Positions 24,132 through 30,956 of a stretch of DNA of 43,140 nucleotides are shown here, piece after piece (position 1 is the first letter of the stretch; every line of letters starts with the position of its first letter). Origin of the DNA: Treponema zioleckii (GTDB lineage Bacteria > Spirochaetota > Spirochaetia > Treponematales > Treponemataceae); NCBI RefSeq assembly GCF_014737315.1, contig NZ_JPUF01000036.1:1-43140 (forward strand), written 5' to 3'. The notes beneath the pieces are model-generated. The model was not told the DNA's origin. It searched no databases and saw only the letters and a list, made by a program, of their open reading frames with translations. The position numbers and the translations under genes were made by a program.

Positions 24132-25193
24132 ATGAAAAATAAAAAGCAAAAGATTATTTTCTTTTCGTCGTTGGGTGCTTGTATCTTGTATGTGGTTATT
24201 GCGGCACGTCCTTTGTCACGAGAAATTCAATTTGAACCGGTTTGGACGATTGATTCAAGCCGTGCGGCAAAAGTCGAAAATCCTTCGTTCGAAAATGTAA
24301 TTCCGTTTAAGCTTGGTCAGAATATGGGCTATTTTAACGAGGACGGCCAAGTTCTTACGTATGTTTCGTTTCCTTACAAAGCGGTTCTTACGCCGGAGTT
24401 TTACACGGTTTTTGGAACTAGTTCACCAACAATGCCAGTTTATTCTCCTGACGGAAATCTCGTTTTTTCTATAAACAAATATGGATTCCCTTTCTTTGAG
24501 GAGAATCGAAAATATCTTCTTTTGCCGGGCGGTTCTTCTTTTTCGCAGCTGAACGATGACGGAACTGTTCGATGGACTTTTGAATATTATTCACCGATTA
24601 CAGCTTTTTCGTCTTCTGAGGCTGGTGTTGTAGCGGGCTTTGCCGACGGAAATATCATTGCCTTTGATGAAAAAGGCAAAATTACCCAGAGATTTACTCC
24701 TGGCGGAAGCAATTATCCTGTTATTTACGGCGCGGGAATTTCTGATTCTGGAAAGTTCGTTGCTGCTGTTTCTGGTCAGGAAAGACAGCGTTTTGTTCTC
24801 TCAAAGAAAACTGGAGACAACACTGCGATTATTTCTCACAAATTTTTTGATACAGAAATGAATCATCAAGTCCTTGTAAAATTCCGAAATGATGAGAAAG
24901 CGGTTTATTATAACTATAACGGCGGAATTGGAATCGTTAATACAAAGACTTTAAAATACACTCAGATTCCTTTGCACGGTCTTGTAATTTCGATTAAAGA
25001 GTCTGAAAACGGAATTGTTTTTGTTCTTAGCCGTGATGGAAGAAAATATACCGTTTCTGTGATTGAACCTGTAGATGTTTTTGCCGGTTCATTCTCTTTT
25101 GATGCCGACGACGCCTTTATTGAGGTTAAGAATAATTCTCTGTACGTTGGACGGGACACAAAAATTTCAAAGATAAACATTCATCACCGTTAA
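24132..25193 (+). CDS. Membrane-anchored beta-propeller-like protein
   Basis: 353 residues. The N-terminus KNKKQKIIFFSSLGACILYVVIAARP is read as a basic stretch (KNKKQK) followed by one hydrophobic helix (about 8-26) and acts as an uncleaved anchor or signal. The remainder has repeating beta-rich units typical of PQQ/WD-like propellers: MPVYSPDGNLVFSI, QLNDDGTVRWTFEY, GFADGNIIAFDEKGKI, VLSRDGRKYTVSVI. It is probably exported and a protein-interaction or sensor platform. It is followed 33 nt later by a LytM-like gene on the same strand; the pair may act together at the cell wall. The ribosome site is weak. Confidence 0.65.
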   Translation: MKNKKQKIIFFSSLGACILYVVIAARPLSREIQFEPVWTIDSSRAAKVENPSFENVIPFKLGQNMGYFNEDGQVLTYVSFPYKAVLTPEFYTVFGTSSPTMPVYSPDGNLVFSINKYGFPFFEENRKYLLLPGGSSFSQLNDDGTVRWTFEYYSPITAFSSSEAGVVAGFADGNIIAFDEKGKITQRFTPGGSNYPVIYGAGISDSGKFVAAVSGQERQRFVLSKKTGDNTAIISHKFFDTEMNHQVLVKFRNDEKAVYYNYNGGIGIVNTKTLKYTQIPLHGLVISIKESENGIVFVLSRDGRKYTVSVIEPVDVFAGSFSFDADDAFIEVKNNSLYVGRDTKISKINIHHR

Positions 25194-25226
25194 TGTGTGA
25201 AATTTTGATTTTGCAGGATTTGCCTT

Positions 25227-26084
25227 ATGAAAAAAATATTTGTTGCTGGAGTTGCGGTTTTGTCTGCCGCGTTGGTTTTTGCGTTCGACTGGCCGCAGAA
25301 TGAAATCAGTTCCGATACATTCTTTTCTTATTTTGCTCAGGACCGGGGGGGCACAATCAGTTCCTCGCTTGTTTTTTCTGAAACCCACGAAGTAAAGGCC
25401 GCGGGGCAGGGGCGTGTTCTTGCTGTCCTTACGGATAATGCCGGCGGAGATTTTTTTGAAAGCACTCTCGGAAACGCGGTTATTATTTCGCATGATGACA
25501 ATATGATGACCGTTTACGCGAATCTTGACGATTCAAATGAAAAAGAGCGTTTTAAGATGCGAGACGTTACTTCTGGAACTTATTTGGGAAAAACAGGCAG
25601 TTCTGGCTGGCAAATGGGCGAGGGTTGTCTTGAGTTTCAGGTAGTTGACGTTAAGAACGAATCTTTCATAAATCCTAGAGTTTTAATGCCTAGATATGGG
25701 GATGAACTGGAACTTTCAATCCGCAATGTTACGGCCATAAACAAAAAAGGCGAGCGATACAACTTGGGATTCCAGAAAAATCTTGATTCTGGAATTTACA
25801 GGCTTTATCGCGAGAGTCAGGATATTGCCATGCCGTTCAAGACTATTGTTTACGTGAACGGAGCTTCGGTTGAGACTCTCACCTATGATGTTTTGCTTGA
25901 AAAAGACGGGAAAATCGTTACTGGTGGGCGAACAAACTATGCGGTGGAGGATTGTTACCCGGAGCCTGGATTGCAGCTTTTGGGCGAAGTTACGATTCCG
26001 AAAGGCAAAAATGAAATTGCCGTGGTTGTAGGCGATATAAACGGCCTTGAAAAATCCATAGTTTATTCAATAGAAGCCAGATAA
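25227..26084 (+). CDS. Exported LytM/M23-like protein, probably catalytically inactive
   Basis: 285 residues with a signal peptide (1-~20, ending FAFD). Residues about 50-155 follow the LytM/peptidase M23 fold: KAAGQGRVLAV, GNAVIISHDDNMMTVYANL, GTYLGKTGSSGW, then LEFQVVD where active enzymes have the H-x-H zinc motif. The N-terminal H-x3-D ligand pair is also not seen, and the usual Y-A-H is Y-A-N. It therefore looks like a degenerate LytM domain of the EnvC/NlpD kind, which activates amidases rather than cutting peptidoglycan. The C-terminal ~120 residues are a separate beta-rich domain. An AGGA ribosome site precedes the start. Confidence 0.7.
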   Translation: MKKIFVAGVAVLSAALVFAFDWPQNEISSDTFFSYFAQDRGGTISSSLVFSETHEVKAAGQGRVLAVLTDNAGGDFFESTLGNAVIISHDDNMMTVYANLDDSNEKERFKMRDVTSGTYLGKTGSSGWQMGEGCLEFQVVDVKNESFINPRVLMPRYGDELELSIRNVTAINKKGERYNLGFQKNLDSGIYRLYRESQDIAMPFKTIVYVNGASVETLTYDVLLEKDGKIVTGGRTNYAVEDCYPEPGLQLLGEVTIPKGKNEIAVVVGDINGLEKSIVYSIEAR

Positions 26085-26101
26085 ATACAGGAAAATTAGT
26101 A

Positions 26102-26172
26102 TTTTGGCGCAGATTTTTGCGAATAGGATGCGGTATGTTAGTGAAACGTATACTTTCCCATCTGCGCCAAAA
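26102..26172. repeat. 12-bp inverted repeat between convergent genes
   Basis: TTTTGGCGCAGA (26102-26113) and TCTGCGCCAAAA (26161-26172) are perfect complements 47 nt apart. They may form a long bidirectional terminator stem or be ends of a tiny inserted element. The interior shows no second clear stem. Confidence 0.6.
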
Positions 26173-26188
26173 AGACAAGATTTACTTT

Positions 26189-27880
26189 TTATATTTTCCG
26201 TTCAAAGCCAATTGGTTCTGCTCCTGATTTTATTTTTTCATTCTTGCAGTAGTCGAGAACCTCTTTGAATGATGGAAGATTTCCTGTAAGAATTTCGTCC
26301 ATCGTGGTTTTTCTTACGATGTTTAAAATTTCTCCGCCCGTAAAAGAATAATTTTTTGCAAGCGTCTGGGCTTGTTCTTCCGTGAGCCATGCAAGATTGC
26401 TCTTCCAGATTTTAGCTTTTACAGAAGCGTTCGGACTTTTGAACTTCACTTTGAACAAAAATCGTCTTTCAAAAGCTTTGTCAAAATTTTCTTCTAGGTT
26501 CGTTGTTGCAATCAAAATCCCCGGAAGAGTTTCCATTTCTTCAAGCAATATGTTTTGAATCGTGTTGTCGGTGCGACTGCCTTCACCCGGTCCTGAAATT
26601 TCCCGGCGTTTTCCGAAAAGTGCGTCTGCTTCGTTAAAAAGCAGAATCGGCATGTTGTCGTTGTTCTTTTTAGCGGATTCGCAGAGCTTTTTGTAGTCAG
26701 AAAATATTTTCTTCATTTTCTGTTCAGTTTCGCCGTACCATTGCGAACGGACGCTGCCAATGTCCACATGAAAAATATTTCTGTTCGTGGATTTTGCAAG
26801 CTGATAAACGGTTTCGGTTTTTCCGGTTCCGGGTTCCCCATAGAACATCACGCAGATTCCGACCGGCATTTTTCGTTCTTCGAGCCGTGTCTGCAATTTT
26901 ACGAAGTTGTCCTGCTTGAGCGAGGCGAAAAGTTTTGAGATTTCCTTTTCGTTTTCTTCCATATAAAAAAGTTCTTTTTGCTGAATCTTTTCGTGGCTTT
27001 TCAGTTGTTTTTCGCCAAGTTTTTTCTCGTAGAATTTTCCTTCGTCGCCCAAAAGCAGGTGAAGTGATTTGTCCGTCAGCGAAATTGTGGATTCCATCAT
27101 CGTGGACTTGTTTTCGAATTGCATGAGTTCGTTCTTAAAAAGAATGTTGGTTTCGTTCATAATGCTTTCGGCAAGTTGCATTCGTGCCGGTCCCTCGTCG
27201 GTAACGCGGTTTATGAGAACCATAAGGTCAACTTCCGAATTCATGTGATTTATCATTCCCGCCGTCGTATCGTAGAGAATCACGCGGTCTTCGATGCGAG
27301 GAATGATTTTTTTTAGCTGCTCGATGGCTTTTACGTCTTTGTGCGAGCGTTCGAGATTTTCGATTGCGCGAAAAAGCGTGTCGATGCGTTCCGAAGAGTC
27401 AACTCGCCGGTCGCCAAGTCGTTCTGTTTGCCGGATGAATGTTTGAATTGATTTTACGTTTTTTCCAGAAACTGTTGAGATTTTGTCGCCTGCAAGAATC
27501 GCATCTGTAACATAATTCGGAATTTTGTAAAAAGGTTTTCCGTTCATCCCGTCTGGTGCATCTGTTTCTTCAATGAGGCCTTTTTCGAGCAGCTCTTGCA
27601 TTTTGTCTTTGTATTGAAGCACGTTGAGAGGATTGCATTCGTAATAATCTGAAATCTGCATGAGCGTGAATGGGCGTTCAAGGTAGTCGAAGTATGCCGT
27701 AAAAATACTGCAGAATAGTACCGTCTGAACTTCATCGGTTTCGAGATATTTGTTTAAAAATGAAAGTGCCTTTTTAAAATCCTTATTGTACTCAGGCTGA
27801 AAATTGAATTTTTTGAGTGTCACAACAACTGTAGAAATGTGTTTGAGCACTCCCGTCGTCTTTGATGTAAATTTTTCCAT
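26189..27880 (-). CDS. AAA+ ATPase with N-terminal helical domain
   Basis: 563 residues. The C-terminal AAA+ module has Walker A GEPGTGKT (348-355), Walker B ILLFNEAD (412-419, Asn where Asp is usual), sensor-1 ATTN (458-461), arginine-finger candidates ERRF (471-474) and sensor-2 FTGGE (513-517). The N-terminal ~300 residues are helical and carry a winged-helix-like stretch (about 70-125). This layout is that of cytoplasmic, FtsH/spastin-like remodelling ATPases without a protease domain. The start is ATG 27880 with AAAGGAT upstream; the frame stays open to 28183 only because it runs through the tandem repeats. Substrate unknown. Confidence 0.85.
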   Translation of the reverse strand: MEKFTSKTTGVLKHISTVVVTLKKFNFQPEYNKDFKKALSFLNKYLETDEVQTVLFCSIFTAYFDYLERPFTLMQISDYYECNPLNVLQYKDKMQELLEKGLIEETDAPDGMNGKPFYKIPNYVTDAILAGDKISTVSGKNVKSIQTFIRQTERLGDRRVDSSERIDTLFRAIENLERSHKDVKAIEQLKKIIPRIEDRVILYDTTAGMINHMNSEVDLMVLINRVTDEGPARMQLAESIMNETNILFKNELMQFENKSTMMESTISLTDKSLHLLLGDEGKFYEKKLGEKQLKSHEKIQQKELFYMEENEKEISKLFASLKQDNFVKLQTRLEERKMPVGICVMFYGEPGTGKTETVYQLAKSTNRNIFHVDIGSVRSQWYGETEQKMKKIFSDYKKLCESAKKNNDNMPILLFNEADALFGKRREISGPGEGSRTDNTIQNILLEEMETLPGILIATTNLEENFDKAFERRFLFKVKFKSPNASVKAKIWKSNLAWLTEEQAQTLAKNYSFTGGEILNIVRKTTMDEILTGNLPSFKEVLDYCKNEKIKSGAEPIGFERKI

Positions 27881-27956
27881 TATAAATCCTTTTGCTAGAC
27901 TAAAAATATAGTTATAATGGCGCGGTATTGTCAACTTTACGAGTTTGGATTGGCTT

Positions 27957-28440
27957 TGCCGCGCCAGAGTAGTTTTCTTGCGAAAACTACTCGGCTGGAG
28001 GGGAAACTTGCCGGTGTTTTCGATGTTGCGGCGGCAAGGAAAGCCGCCACATCGGAGGTTGAGCTTTATTGTCCGCGCCACGCGAACAATTTTGCCGCGC
28101 CAGAGTAGTTTTCTTGCGAAAATTACTCCGCTGGTGGGGGAACTTACAGGTGCTTCCGATGTTGCGACGGCAAGGAAAGCCACAACATCGGAGGTTGAGC
28201 TTTATTGTCCGCGCCACGCGAACAATTTTGCCGTGCCAGAGTAGTTTTCTTGCGAAAACTACTCGGCTGGAGGGAAACTTGCAGGTGTTTCCGTGGTTGC
28301 GGCGGCAAGCAAGGCCTCCACCACGGAGGGGCAGTTTTATTGCACGCGCAACGCGTGCAATTTTGCCGTGCCAGAGTAGATTTCTTACGAAAACTGCTCG
28401 GCTGGAGGGGAATTTATAGGTGTTTTCGAGTTTCGGTGGC
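27957..28440. repeat. 136-bp tandem array of hairpin units
   Basis: Four units start at 27957, 28093, 28229 and 28364 (period 136/136/135; the last is partial). Each has three hairpins: AGTAGTTTT with AAAACTACT; a middle stem (CGATGT...ACATCG in unit 1, CCGATGTTG/CAACATCGG in unit 2, TCCGTGGT/ACCACGGA in unit 3); and ATTGTcCGCG/CGCGaACAAT in units 1-2 versus ATTGCACGCG/CGCGTGCAAT in unit 3. Read on the minus strand the order and linker match the elements at 240 and 3600. It lies upstream of both flanking genes. The rest of the 27881-28583 spacer holds the two promoter regions. Confidence 0.85.
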
Positions 28441-28547
28441 AAGGATTGCGCGCAAAGTGAAGCACAAGTTTTCATTGAAAAATTGTGGAAAACGCACAAA
28501 GCAAACTTTTTGATTTAATTTTATCTTTCAGCGTTTCTTTTTATACC

Positions 28548-28576
28548 GTGACAAACCAGCGTCGATAGGCTAAACT
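28548..28576 (+). promoter_or_regulatory. Sigma-70-type promoter, probable leaderless transcript
   Basis: GTGACA (28548-28553), 17-nt spacer, TAAACT (28571-28576). The ATG at 28584 is 7 nt after the -10 box. Confidence 0.6.
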
Positions 28577-28583
28577 CAAAGGT

Positions 28584-29465
28584 ATGCGTAAAAATTTTAT
28601 CTTGATTTTACTTTTGCTGTGCTCGTTTGCGGCTTATTCAAAAAACTCTCTGCAATTCAGGCTGATTCGGGACGATGTGAATTTGAATGTTGAAAAATTG
28701 CCGAAGAATTGCGAAGCTTTAAAATACGGCGAAGAAGAACTTGCTGTTGAAAAAAAAGCGATTATCGACGAGAAGCACATTACGAAAATCATTCTAAAAG
28801 ACGATGAGATGGATCATGAGCCAACGGTGGTTTTTGAGCTTTCAAAGAATGGGCAGAAAAAACTTGCAAGTGTGACTGGAAAAAATATCGGAAAGTGCGT
28901 CGCAATTGTTTTTGAAGGCGAAGTTCTCGTTCGTGCAAAGATTACTGAAAAAATCGATACGGAACAAATTACGCTGGCGTTGGTCAACGAGAAGACTGTA
29001 GAAAAATTAAAAGAATCTTTTGAAGTTGAAGATACCCGTGGAAATTTAAAAAAAACGCTCGGTGAAGGAATTCTTGTTGAGGACGGATTTAAATTGGAAG
29101 ATTTCTTGAAGGACACGTCTTCAATCGATAAGGGCGAGCCGCTTCAGGTGATGCTTGCTTTTTTGCATTATTACAGGCTCGGCGATGAGCGATACAAAAA
29201 CTTTATTGAGGATTACAAGTCTTTTAAAAAGGAAAATCTTATTTACCGGTTCGACACTGATTTTAAAAATACTTTTGCAAAGAGCAAGGACTTAAAATTT
29301 TGCCTGTATCCAGAAACGTTCGTTCAGTTGAACGATGATATTTTTTTGTGCGATGTTGGTTGCGAGGCTGAATTTGAAAATATCGGAAAAAGTTCTAACA
29401 TTCTGCTCTTGGTAATGGCTAAAAACGCAAAAGACGAGTGGATTGTCCTTCTTTTGAGAAGCTAG
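28584..29465 (+). CDS. Exported stand-alone SecD-P1-head-like protein
   Basis: 293 residues with a signal peptide (1-~20, ending FAAYS). Residues about 70-135 resemble the periplasmic P1 head of SecD/SecDF: EPTVVFELSKNGQKKLASVT, GKNIGKCVAIVFEGEVL, RAKITEKIDTEQITL. Normally this sits in a multi-pass translocase subunit; here it is a soluble or loosely attached periplasmic protein with no membrane domain. The C-terminal ~150 residues (from about 140) are unassigned. It may have been recruited for another binding role. The 28-nt gap to the next gene, with GGAGG there, suggests a two-gene operon. Confidence 0.65.
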   Translation: MRKNFILILLLLCSFAAYSKNSLQFRLIRDDVNLNVEKLPKNCEALKYGEEELAVEKKAIIDEKHITKIILKDDEMDHEPTVVFELSKNGQKKLASVTGKNIGKCVAIVFEGEVLVRAKITEKIDTEQITLALVNEKTVEKLKESFEVEDTRGNLKKTLGEGILVEDGFKLEDFLKDTSSIDKGEPLQVMLAFLHYYRLGDERYKNFIEDYKSFKKENLIYRFDTDFKNTFAKSKDLKFCLYPETFVQLNDDIFLCDVGCEAEFENIGKSSNILLLVMAKNAKDEWIVLLLRS

Positions 29466-29493
29466 GATTTTTGCGTGGAGGAAACGTAACTGT

Positions 29494-30033
29494 ATGAAAA
29501 AGGCATTTTTTTCTATATTCATCATGTTTTTCTCAAGCTTTGCGTTTTCTAATGAACTTATGATTTATCGCCCGGAGAACACTTCCCATATTAATGAGGT
29601 TCGTTGCTGGATAAAAATCGAGGATGAAAACGGAAAAGACGTTACGTACACGCAGGCAAAGGCGTCTTATGCGTACATAGACCAACCTAAAAAATTAAAG
29701 TGGTATCAAAAATCATTCTATCTTGACGGCGGAATGATTTGCCATCTTTATTTGAACACGAACCACGGCGAAAAATATAAAATTTCAGTTTACACGCCAA
29801 AAGACCACGTTGAAAATTTTCCTGTTGCCGAAAATCTCCGCACCGACTGGGATTCGACTGTTTTTGAATATGATTCTTCAAAAATCGAGAATTCCGTGGA
29901 CAAAAATTATAATCCGCTTTTCGTGATTTTTGTTTCGCCATTCGCCAATGACAATGGCTTCTATCTTCCAAAGTGGAAACTTGACTTTAAGGCTCCGAAA
30001 TATTTTAAATTCACCCGACCGACGATGCAGTAG
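29494..30033 (+). CDS. Small exported protein of unknown function
   Basis: 179 residues with a signal peptide (1-~19, ending SFAFS). The mature part has alternating hydrophobic/polar stretches with many Tyr, Trp and Lys, consistent with a beta-sandwich, but I recognise no family. A ribosome site GGAGG lies about 12 nt before the ATG. It follows the SecD-P1-like gene closely and probably shares its transcript. Confidence 0.65.
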   Translation: MKKAFFSIFIMFFSSFAFSNELMIYRPENTSHINEVRCWIKIEDENGKDVTYTQAKASYAYIDQPKKLKWYQKSFYLDGGMICHLYLNTNHGEKYKISVYTPKDHVENFPVAENLRTDWDSTVFEYDSSKIENSVDKNYNPLFVIFVSPFANDNGFYLPKWKLDFKAPKYFKFTRPTMQ

Positions 30034-30112
30034 GCTTGTGCGGGCAGTATTGTCATGATGAATTTGATTCATCATTTATGCCTGGTAATTTGGTAATGTA
30101 GAGATTTCAAAA

Positions 30113-30163
30113 CTAGTACAACGAAAAGTAATTAACCGTCATTCCGAACTCCTTTCGGAATCC
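30113..30163 (+). repeat. Dispersed CTAGTA... motif joined to a REP-like GTCATTCCGAA hairpin
   Basis: CTAGTACAACGAAAAGTAATTAA resembles the motif at 23789 and 42334 (shown in two parts: CTAGTACAACGAAAAG, TAATTAA). GTCATTCCGAA with TTCGGAAT (30141-30161) forms a hairpin of the common REP-like type that recurs at 42360-42410, 42745-42840 and 43036-43110. Confidence 0.5.
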
Positions 30164-30203
30164 ATGAACACAGATGCTGTAACGAGTTCAGCAAGGTACG
30201 AAA

Positions 30204-30240
30204 AGAAAAAAAATCAGCCCCAAAAAGGACTGATTTTAAT
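30204..30240 (-). terminator. Terminator of the tRNA-Lys gene
   Basis: On the minus strand AATCAGTCC pairs with GGGGCTGATT across a T-rich loop, followed by a run of T (A-run at 30204-30213 on the plus strand). It begins right after the tRNA 3' end. Confidence 0.85.
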
Positions 30241-30312
30241 GAGCGACCGGGGGTTCGAACCCCGGACCCACAGATTAAGAGTCTGTTGCTCTACCAACTG
30301 AGCTAGTCGCCC
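30240..30312 (-). tRNA. tRNA-Lys (anticodon CTT)
   Basis: A 73-nt cloverleaf: acceptor GGGCGAC with GTCGCTC plus discriminator A, a D arm with AGCTCAGTTGGTAGAGC, anticodon stem ACAGA/TCTGT with loop CTCTTAA (CTT at 34-36), and T arm CCGGG GTTCGAA CCCCGG. CCA is not encoded. It is transcribed alone from its own promoter. Confidence 0.96.
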
Positions 30313-30325
30313 GAAAGTGATAACT

Positions 30326-30354
30326 AGTCTATGCGTATATTCAAAAAATGTCAA
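30326..30354 (-). promoter_or_regulatory. Promoter of tRNA-Lys
   Basis: On the minus strand TTGACA (30354-30349), 17-nt spacer, TAGACT (30331-30326), 13 nt before the mature 5' end. Confidence 0.85.
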
Positions 30355-30472
30355 TAGTTTAAAACCCTTTTTTACAAAAAAAATGCTTTTTTTACGTTTC
30401 AAACTCAATATTTTAACTTTTTGTTATCTGTACATTTTCTGTCTGTAATAGCCCAGTATCTGTAGAATACTC

Positions 30473-30508
30473 TTGACAAAATTATTTACCTACTATATAG
30501 ATAGGTAA
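30473..30508 (+). promoter_or_regulatory. Promoter and palindromic operator of the encapsulin-sulfur operon
   Basis: Consensus TTGACA (30473-30478), 17-nt spacer, TATAGA (30496-30501). A palindrome, TTACCTA (30486-30492) with TAGGTAA (30502-30508), spans the spacer, the -10 box and the expected start site, so a dimeric repressor bound here would block polymerase. An overlapping second AGGTTA half follows at about 30512-30518. Rrf2-type (IscR/CymR-like) regulators of sulfur genes bind palindromes at such positions, but the regulator here is not identified. Confidence 0.75.
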
Positions 30509-30533
30509 TCTAGGTTATTACAGGAGGAAAAAG

Positions 30534-30956
30534 GTGCTGATTCTTTCAGAAAAACTCTTGTCTCTGATACGGCGACATTCAGAATATGCATTTCCAGAAG
30601 AGGGCACTGGAGTTCTTTTTGGCCGGTCAGCAATGGATATCCGTATTGCAACAGAATTTTTTCCTATTAAAAACTCAGCTTTGAATCGACAAACAGAATT
30701 TGCCATTTCTGAAAAAGATTTGCTGGAAGTTGAAAAAAAAGCTGCAGTAAAGGGGCTGGATGTATTGGGGTTCTGTCACTCGCATGTAAATTTTGAGGTT
30801 GTTGCTTCAGAAAAAGATAAATCTTTTGCCGTTCCTGGTTTGTCTTATCCGATTGTTCAGGTTCTAAATGGAAAGGCAGCTGTCATAAAAAGTTACGCAT
30901 TTATAGGCGGATTTGAAAAAAATAATTTTTCCGAGGAGGAAATCGTATGTCAATAA
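30534..30956 (+). CDS. JAMM/MPN+ metalloprotease (Mec+-like)
   Basis: A 140-residue single-domain JAMM peptidase. All ligands are present: Glu22 or Glu23 in PEEGTG, then His82-Ser-His84, seven residues, Ser92, two residues, Asp95, which is the exact H-x-H-x7-S-x2-D zinc motif. In bacteria such enzymes cut after the Gly-Gly end of ubiquitin-like sulfur carriers, as Mec+ does for CysO-cysteine. The GTG start at 30534 has AGGAGG upstream. It overlaps the next gene, which encodes a ubiquitin-fold domain and its E1, by 10 nt, which is strong evidence for shared function. It is the first gene of the operon. Confidence 0.88.
   Translation: MLILSEKLLSLIRRHSEYAFPEEGTGVLFGRSAMDIRIATEFFPIKNSALNRQTEFAISEKDLLEVEKKAAVKGLDVLGFCHSHVNFEVVASEKDKSFAVPGLSYPIVQVLNGKAAVIKSYAFIGGFEKNNFSEEEIVCQ

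Noticed and set aside
27881-28183. Upstream extension of the AAA+ ATPase frame by about 100 codons
   Set aside because: The extension lies in the tandem hairpin array, and related reading frames run through the repeats on both strands. The ATG at 27880 has a ribosome site and begins the conserved protein.
27957-28440. CRISPR or coding tandem repeats
   Set aside because: The 136-bp units have no spacers, and changes between units preserve stems rather than codons.
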